Origin: Nitrospira sp.
Lineage (GTDB): Bacteria > Nitrospirota > Nitrospiria > Nitrospirales > Nitrospiraceae
Direction: 5' to 3'
Length of the DNA stretch: 48,270 nucleotides
Assembly (NCBI GenBank): GCA_016788465.1
Contig: JAEURV010000003.1
Coordinates: 1-48,270, forward strand
This document shows, one piece after another, positions 44,842-48,270 of this stretch. Both the position numbers and the translations under genes were made by a program. Under the pieces are notes generated by a model, which worked only from the letters and a program-made list of their open reading frames with translations, was not told the DNA's origin and ran no database searches. How positions within the stretch are numbered: the first letter of the stretch is position 1; every line of letters starts with the position of its first letter.

Positions 44842-46818
44842 TCAGTTCAGTTGCACAAACTTACCTTGTTTCACCTGAAGAAGAAAGAGCGGTCGGTGTA
44901 GAGCGCCGTCCTGTCCGAACCCAGCCGGTCCCGCCAAGGTCGGAAGGTTGCGCGAGGTCGCAAGGTAATCGTGCAGGGCCTCTCCAGAGGTGGCTCCGTG
45001 GCGGATCCCATCGATGGCGATTCTGGCGGCATCATAGCCCTGCATGGTGAAGAGTGAAGGGGGCGATTCAAAGCGAGTTTGGTATCGTTGCACAAAATCT
45101 TGCACGTTGGGATTCGGGCTATCGATAAAGAAGCCATCGACAAAGGTTGCACCGTCGACGGCTCGATCCGCGGTGCGAGCAAAGTCCTGAGAATTCCATC
45201 CATTGGTCCCCAGCAAAGGGGCTTTGATGTCATGGAAGGCCAGTTGTGCGGCGAGGAGGCCAATTTCTTTTGAACGACTCGGAATAAAGATCGCGTCGAA
45301 GCCAGGTGTGTAGAGGACTCGTTTTTCGTTTCGGTTCAGTGCTTTGCCCGTTGGATTTGTTACCTCTACCGGAACTGCCAATCCGTACTTTTTCAAGTCT
45401 TCGGCCTTGAGCCGCTGGATTTGGGGAGCAAAATTGGTGTCACCCTCCTTGAAGGCTTCCATGGCGATAATTTCGCCGTCCAGCCGTCGTACTTCTTGTG
45501 CGAAGAGGCGGGCCAACTCTCGCCCATAAACGGTGTCGGGATAGAGAATGCAGAATCGTCGATAACCCTGTTCCTTGGCCGCATAGGTCGCGATTCGTTC
45601 AGCCTGCATGTCATAGGTCAAAGCCGTGCTGAAGAGGTAACTGCCCAGCCGGCGGACATTGGGGAGCGTGGCGGCCGGTGTGATCAACGGGATTCTGGTC
45701 TTTTGGGCCATTTCAGCCATGACCGGAAGGTTTTTTGACAACATCGGGCCGATGACGATGAGTGGACGATCTTCATGGAGCAGTGTTGAGAGATCGTCCA
45801 AAAAACCATGCCGATCAGCGTCATGGTCTTTGACGATCAACCCGATAGGTGGTGACCCCGGTTGCTCGCGAGCCCGCTCCACTGCGAGTTGTATCCCCTG
45901 GAGGACATCCGTGGCGAATGTAGAAAGAGGTCCCGACAGTGGGAGGACGGCGGCGATGAAATGTTGATTCGCTTTCAATCTCGTTTTAATGAGGTCCAAC
46001 GATTCGTGTACTTTCGGAACGGAAGGGTGTGCAGAAAACGCCGTGAGAAAATGCCGAGTTTCTCGTTCAGCCAGGTGATCTTCTCCTCGTCCGATGTAAT
46101 ACTCGATGAGACGAAGTGAGGCGAGATCACCGGGATACGAGCGAGGATAGGCTTCGCGCACGCGGGTCAGACCACGTTTATCCAGCTTGTCCGAGATGAA
46201 CTGGCGGATTTGTTCCCGCGTTTCGGTGATCTGTGCATCTGAGCTGCCGGCCATTCCTTCCAGCAAGGTATGAATCGCTCGCACATAGTCCTTCTTTTTG
46301 GCCAGAACCTCGGCCGTCAGCTGCTGGGCTTCGCGCTTCGTGCTTTCGTCCTGTGTGGTTGTCCGAACCTGGGCCAACAAAGGCAGGGCCAGATCAAAAT
46401 TGCCCATCGCTGTATGGGTGCGCGCCATCAAGAGCTTGGCTCGGTCTAGCAGGTCGGATTCAGGAAACTCCATCTGGAGCTGGCTGAGCGAGCGAAGGGC
46501 TTCTGCATAGTCTTTCATGCCGTAGAGGGCAGCACCGAGTAAAAGGTAGGTGTCGTCAAGATGTTCCGGAGGAGGAGTCGTGGTTAAGTATCGACGTAGT
46601 GCGGTCGCTGCGGATTCAGGGTTGCCCTTTTCAATCGACAGTTTGGCCTGGTTTAACACCGGCGGGATGGGAACTGTCGGTTTGGAGGACTCAACCGCTC
46701 CGGTCACCTCCGCTTGTGGCAGGCTGAGGGCCTCACCGAGCGGTACGGTCACACTGATTGTGAGCACCAGCAACAGTCGGGCGGAGTTGAGCAATGGGCA
46801 ATGTAAATAGGCGAGCAT
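44842..46818 (-). CDS. TPR plus type I periplasmic-binding protein (LpoA-like)
   Basis: 658 residues from the ATG at 46818, chosen because it opens a signal peptide (LLLVLTISVTVPLGEALS); the frame continues 28 codons upstream. Residues ~40-290 are TPR-like helices (YLLLGAALYGMKDYAEALRS, LLMARTHTAMGNFDLALPLL). Residues ~290-650 form a type I periplasmic-binding fold (IAAVLPLSGPLSTFATDVLQ, LIVKDHDAD, IVIGPMLSKN, YGRELARLF, FTMQGYDAARIAIDGI). This combination matches LpoA, the outer-membrane activator of penicillin-binding protein 1A, but no lipobox Cys is seen, so it may be soluble in the periplasm. It is first in the operon with the site-2 protease and trpS. A branched-chain amino acid receptor is the alternative. 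Confidence 0.82.
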   Translation of the reverse strand: MLAYLHCPLLNSARLLLVLTISVTVPLGEALSLPQAEVTGAVESSKPTVPIPPVLNQAKLSIEKGNPESAATALRRYLTTTPPPEHLDDTYLLLGAALYGMKDYAEALRSLSQLQMEFPESDLLDRAKLLMARTHTAMGNFDLALPLLAQVRTTTQDESTKREAQQLTAEVLAKKKDYVRAIHTLLEGMAGSSDAQITETREQIRQFISDKLDKRGLTRVREAYPRSYPGDLASLRLIEYYIGRGEDHLAERETRHFLTAFSAHPSVPKVHESLDLIKTRLKANQHFIAAVLPLSGPLSTFATDVLQGIQLAVERAREQPGSPPIGLIVKDHDADRHGFLDDLSTLLHEDRPLIVIGPMLSKNLPVMAEMAQKTRIPLITPAATLPNVRRLGSYLFSTALTYDMQAERIATYAAKEQGYRRFCILYPDTVYGRELARLFAQEVRRLDGEIIAMEAFKEGDTNFAPQIQRLKAEDLKKYGLAVPVEVTNPTGKALNRNEKRVLYTPGFDAIFIPSRSKEIGLLAAQLAFHDIKAPLLGTNGWNSQDFARTADRAVDGATFVDGFFIDSPNPNVQDFVQRYQTRFESPPSLFTMQGYDAARIAIDGIRHGATSGEALHDYLATSRNLPTLAGPAGFGQDGALHRPLFLLQVKQGKFVQLN

Positions 46819-46940
46819 TCCGTTCGGCCGACGGTAGGCCGTAGCCAGACTAGTATCGGAAAGGCAGTGGCCTGTCAAGGAGAACCATCGGGGATGTGTC
46901 ATTGTGTGGAACGCATGAGTTGGCTATAGTGGCGTGCTTG

Positions 46941-47888
46941 ATGCCTAGGACTGCCCCATCGAGTGCGCTTCTCGACCCGCTGGTCGAGCGCTATCTGACA
47001 CAACTGAGAGTTGAGGGAGGGCTAGCCACGAATACGGTGGAGGCCTACCGGCGCGATCTCGTTCGATTGCAACGATTTTTGCTGGCGCATCGGCTTCGTA
47101 TGAGCGATGTCGTTTCCTCGCAGGTGATCCGGTCGTTTTTGGCCGCCCTCAAACAAGAATCGCTTGCCTGGTCGTCGGTTGCCCGAATTCTGTCGGCCGC
47201 ACGAGGGTGGTACCGATTTCTCGTGCGGGAGCGTATTTTGGATGGGAGCCCTCTTCGTGAGGTGGCGGTGGCCCGCCGGCCTGTCCGTCTGCCTAAGACG
47301 TTGACGAGGGCTGAGGTGACAGCCTTGTTGGAATTGCCGGTTCGTGATCGTGTGGAAGATCAACGCGATCGGGTGATGTTGGAAGTGTTGTACGCGTCAG
47401 GTCTTCGTGTGTCGGAGCTCGTAGGGTTGACGCTTTCTCAAGTGGATCTGAGTCTCGGCTGTCTTCGAGTCGTGGGGAAAGGTGCGAAGGAGCGTATTGT
47501 TCCGATGGGACAGACAGCGCGGGATCTGGTGAGTGAGTACGTTGATCACATTCGGCCGGCGCTTCTGAAGCGTCGCGCAACGCGTGTGTTGTTCGTCAGT
47601 CGTCGTGGACGGGGGTTGACCAGGCAGGCCTGCTGGAAGCTGCTGCTGCAGCGGGCCCGGCGTGCTGGGATTACAAAGGCGATCTCACCGCACATGCTTC
47701 GCCATTCCTTTGCCACGCATTTGCTGGAAGGCGGAGCCGATCTTCGCGCCGTGCAAACGATGCTGGGGCATGCCGACATTGCAACGACTCAGATCTACAC
47801 GCACGTGGAACGGAGCCGGCTTAAGCATGTTCACCGAGAATTTTTCCCGAGACAGCTCAAGCGACGGTCGGATGGAACACAAGCGTAG
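46941..47888 (+). CDS. XerC/XerD-type tyrosine recombinase
   Basis: 315 residues from the ATG at 46941 (MPRTAPSSALL). Cytoplasmic site-specific recombinase, probably resolving chromosome dimers at dif. The N-terminal SAM-like core-binding domain spans ~10-100 (YLTQLRVEGGLATNTVEAYR), and the catalytic set is complete: R156, K180, H251, R254, H277 and the nucleophile Y286 (TTQIYTHVE). Whether it is XerC or XerD cannot be decided from one copy. It lies between a divergent periplasmic-protein gene and tRNA genes; a Xer gene is chromosomal housekeeping, so no integrated element is implied. Confidence 0.92.
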   Translation: MPRTAPSSALLDPLVERYLTQLRVEGGLATNTVEAYRRDLVRLQRFLLAHRLRMSDVVSSQVIRSFLAALKQESLAWSSVARILSAARGWYRFLVRERILDGSPLREVAVARRPVRLPKTLTRAEVTALLELPVRDRVEDQRDRVMLEVLYASGLRVSELVGLTLSQVDLSLGCLRVVGKGAKERIVPMGQTARDLVSEYVDHIRPALLKRRATRVLFVSRRGRGLTRQACWKLLLQRARRAGITKAISPHMLRHSFATHLLEGGADLRAVQTMLGHADIATTQIYTHVERSRLKHVHREFFPRQLKRRSDGTQA

Positions 47889-48001
47889 AGCATAGAGCGC
47901 GTTTTGCGCCCATGAGGAAGAAAAGAACGGTGAAAGATGTACCCGCCGGTTGACAAGGCAGTATGGACTTGATAGGCTCCGCCGAGCTTGCTAAAGAAAT
48001 T

Positions 48002-48077
48002 GGGCGGATAGCTCAGTTGGGAGAGCGCTGCCCTTACAAGGCAGAGGTCACAGGTTCAATCCCTGTTCCGCCTACCA
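48002..48077 (+). tRNA. tRNA-Val (anticodon TAC)
   Basis: The acceptor GGGCGGA pairs with TCCGCCT (one G-T pair), with a normal D-arm (GCTCAGTTGGGAGAGC). The anticodon stem CTGCC/GGCAG encloses CTTACAA, anticodon TAC, and the T-arm is ACAGGTTCAATCCCTGT. Discriminator A and an encoded CCA end the gene. It is followed by tRNA-Asp on the same strand after 139 bp. Confidence 0.96.
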
Positions 48078-48216
48078 AAAGTGGAATGGTGGTAAGCAGC
48101 GGCAGGGAGTCAGTGTTTTTATGCGGAGGGGGTTTGTTCCTCAGCTCGGGGCTTGATCGGCGACCAAACTGAGAGCGTCTTGTCATTTTCAATCTTCCGC
48201 CATAGCTAGATTTTGC

Positions 48217-48270
48217 GGGGCCGTCGTTCAGCCTGGTTAGGACGCCAGATTGTCAATCTGGAGGTCGCGG
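48217..48270 (+). tRNA. tRNA-Asp (anticodon GTC), 3'-truncated by window
   Basis: The first 54 nt are present: acceptor strand GGGGCCG, D-arm, anticodon stem CCAGA/TCTGG around TTGTCAA (anticodon GTC), then the variable loop and the start of the T-arm at the edge. The 3' half lies beyond the window. Confidence 0.93.

Noticed and set aside
1..48270. CRISPR array, prophage or complete integrative element
   Set aside because: No regularly spaced direct repeats, phage structural genes or paired attachment sites were seen; the Xer recombinase is a housekeeping type.

Overview
The window looks like part of the chromosome of a Nitrospira-type bacterium (phylum Nitrospirota). This is inferred from moderate-to-high GC, dense mixed-strand housekeeping genes, many small secreted or lipoprotein genes of unknown function, and a decayed DUF1566-type gene of a kind I associate with these genomes. 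An Rh-type rather than classical Amt ammonium channel (5131-6402) would fit an ammonia-oxidising (comammox) Nitrospira. No amo, hao or nxr gene lies in the window, so this remains inference.

Layout. 1-4868: the C-terminal ~1620 residues of a giant TcA-like Tc-toxin subunit, cut by the window edge. 5131-6402: Rh-type ammonium channel. 6756-8363: secreted glycoside-hydrolase-like protein. 8364-10373: a decayed region holding a broken DUF1566-type gene. 10374-10449: tRNA-Arg. 10758-14279: a zinc-ribbon/class III cyclase/AAA/TPR signalling protein. 14667-16270: two paralogous fibronectin-III lipoproteins flanking the wreck of an IS3-family transposase. 16620-16856: a Lys/Glu/His repeat secreted protein with a strong terminator.

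17300-24763 is mostly carbohydrate, tRNA and cell-wall metabolism: a ThiS/MoaD-like carrier overlapping cca, galT, a GH57 enzyme, then on the other strand a VanZ-like protein and an AmgK/MurU pair for cell-wall sugar salvage. 24895-28811 (minus strand): a sigma-54 response regulator, a DUF1015 protein and a polyprenyl diphosphate synthase. 29047-35048: gltB-gltD, the two subunits of glutamate synthase. Together with the Rh channel this gives ammonium uptake and nitrogen assimilation in one window.

35049-42881 is a patchwork of small genes: an orphan PIN-domain protein, a PilZ protein, DUF5069, several secreted proteins or lipoproteins, an NlpC/P60-like lipoprotein preceded by the in-frame stub of an AAA ATPase gene, and an MBL-fold hydrolase. 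43102-47888 holds trpS, a site-2 protease, a TPR plus type I periplasmic-binding protein resembling LpoA, and a Xer tyrosine recombinase. The window ends with tRNA-Val and the first 54 nt of tRNA-Asp.

No CRISPR array, rRNA, intact transposon or prophage was seen. The most unusual items are the TcA-like protein, the Rh-type channel, the Lys/His repeat protein, and three decayed genes (DUF1566 type, IS3 OrfB, AAA ATPase stub).
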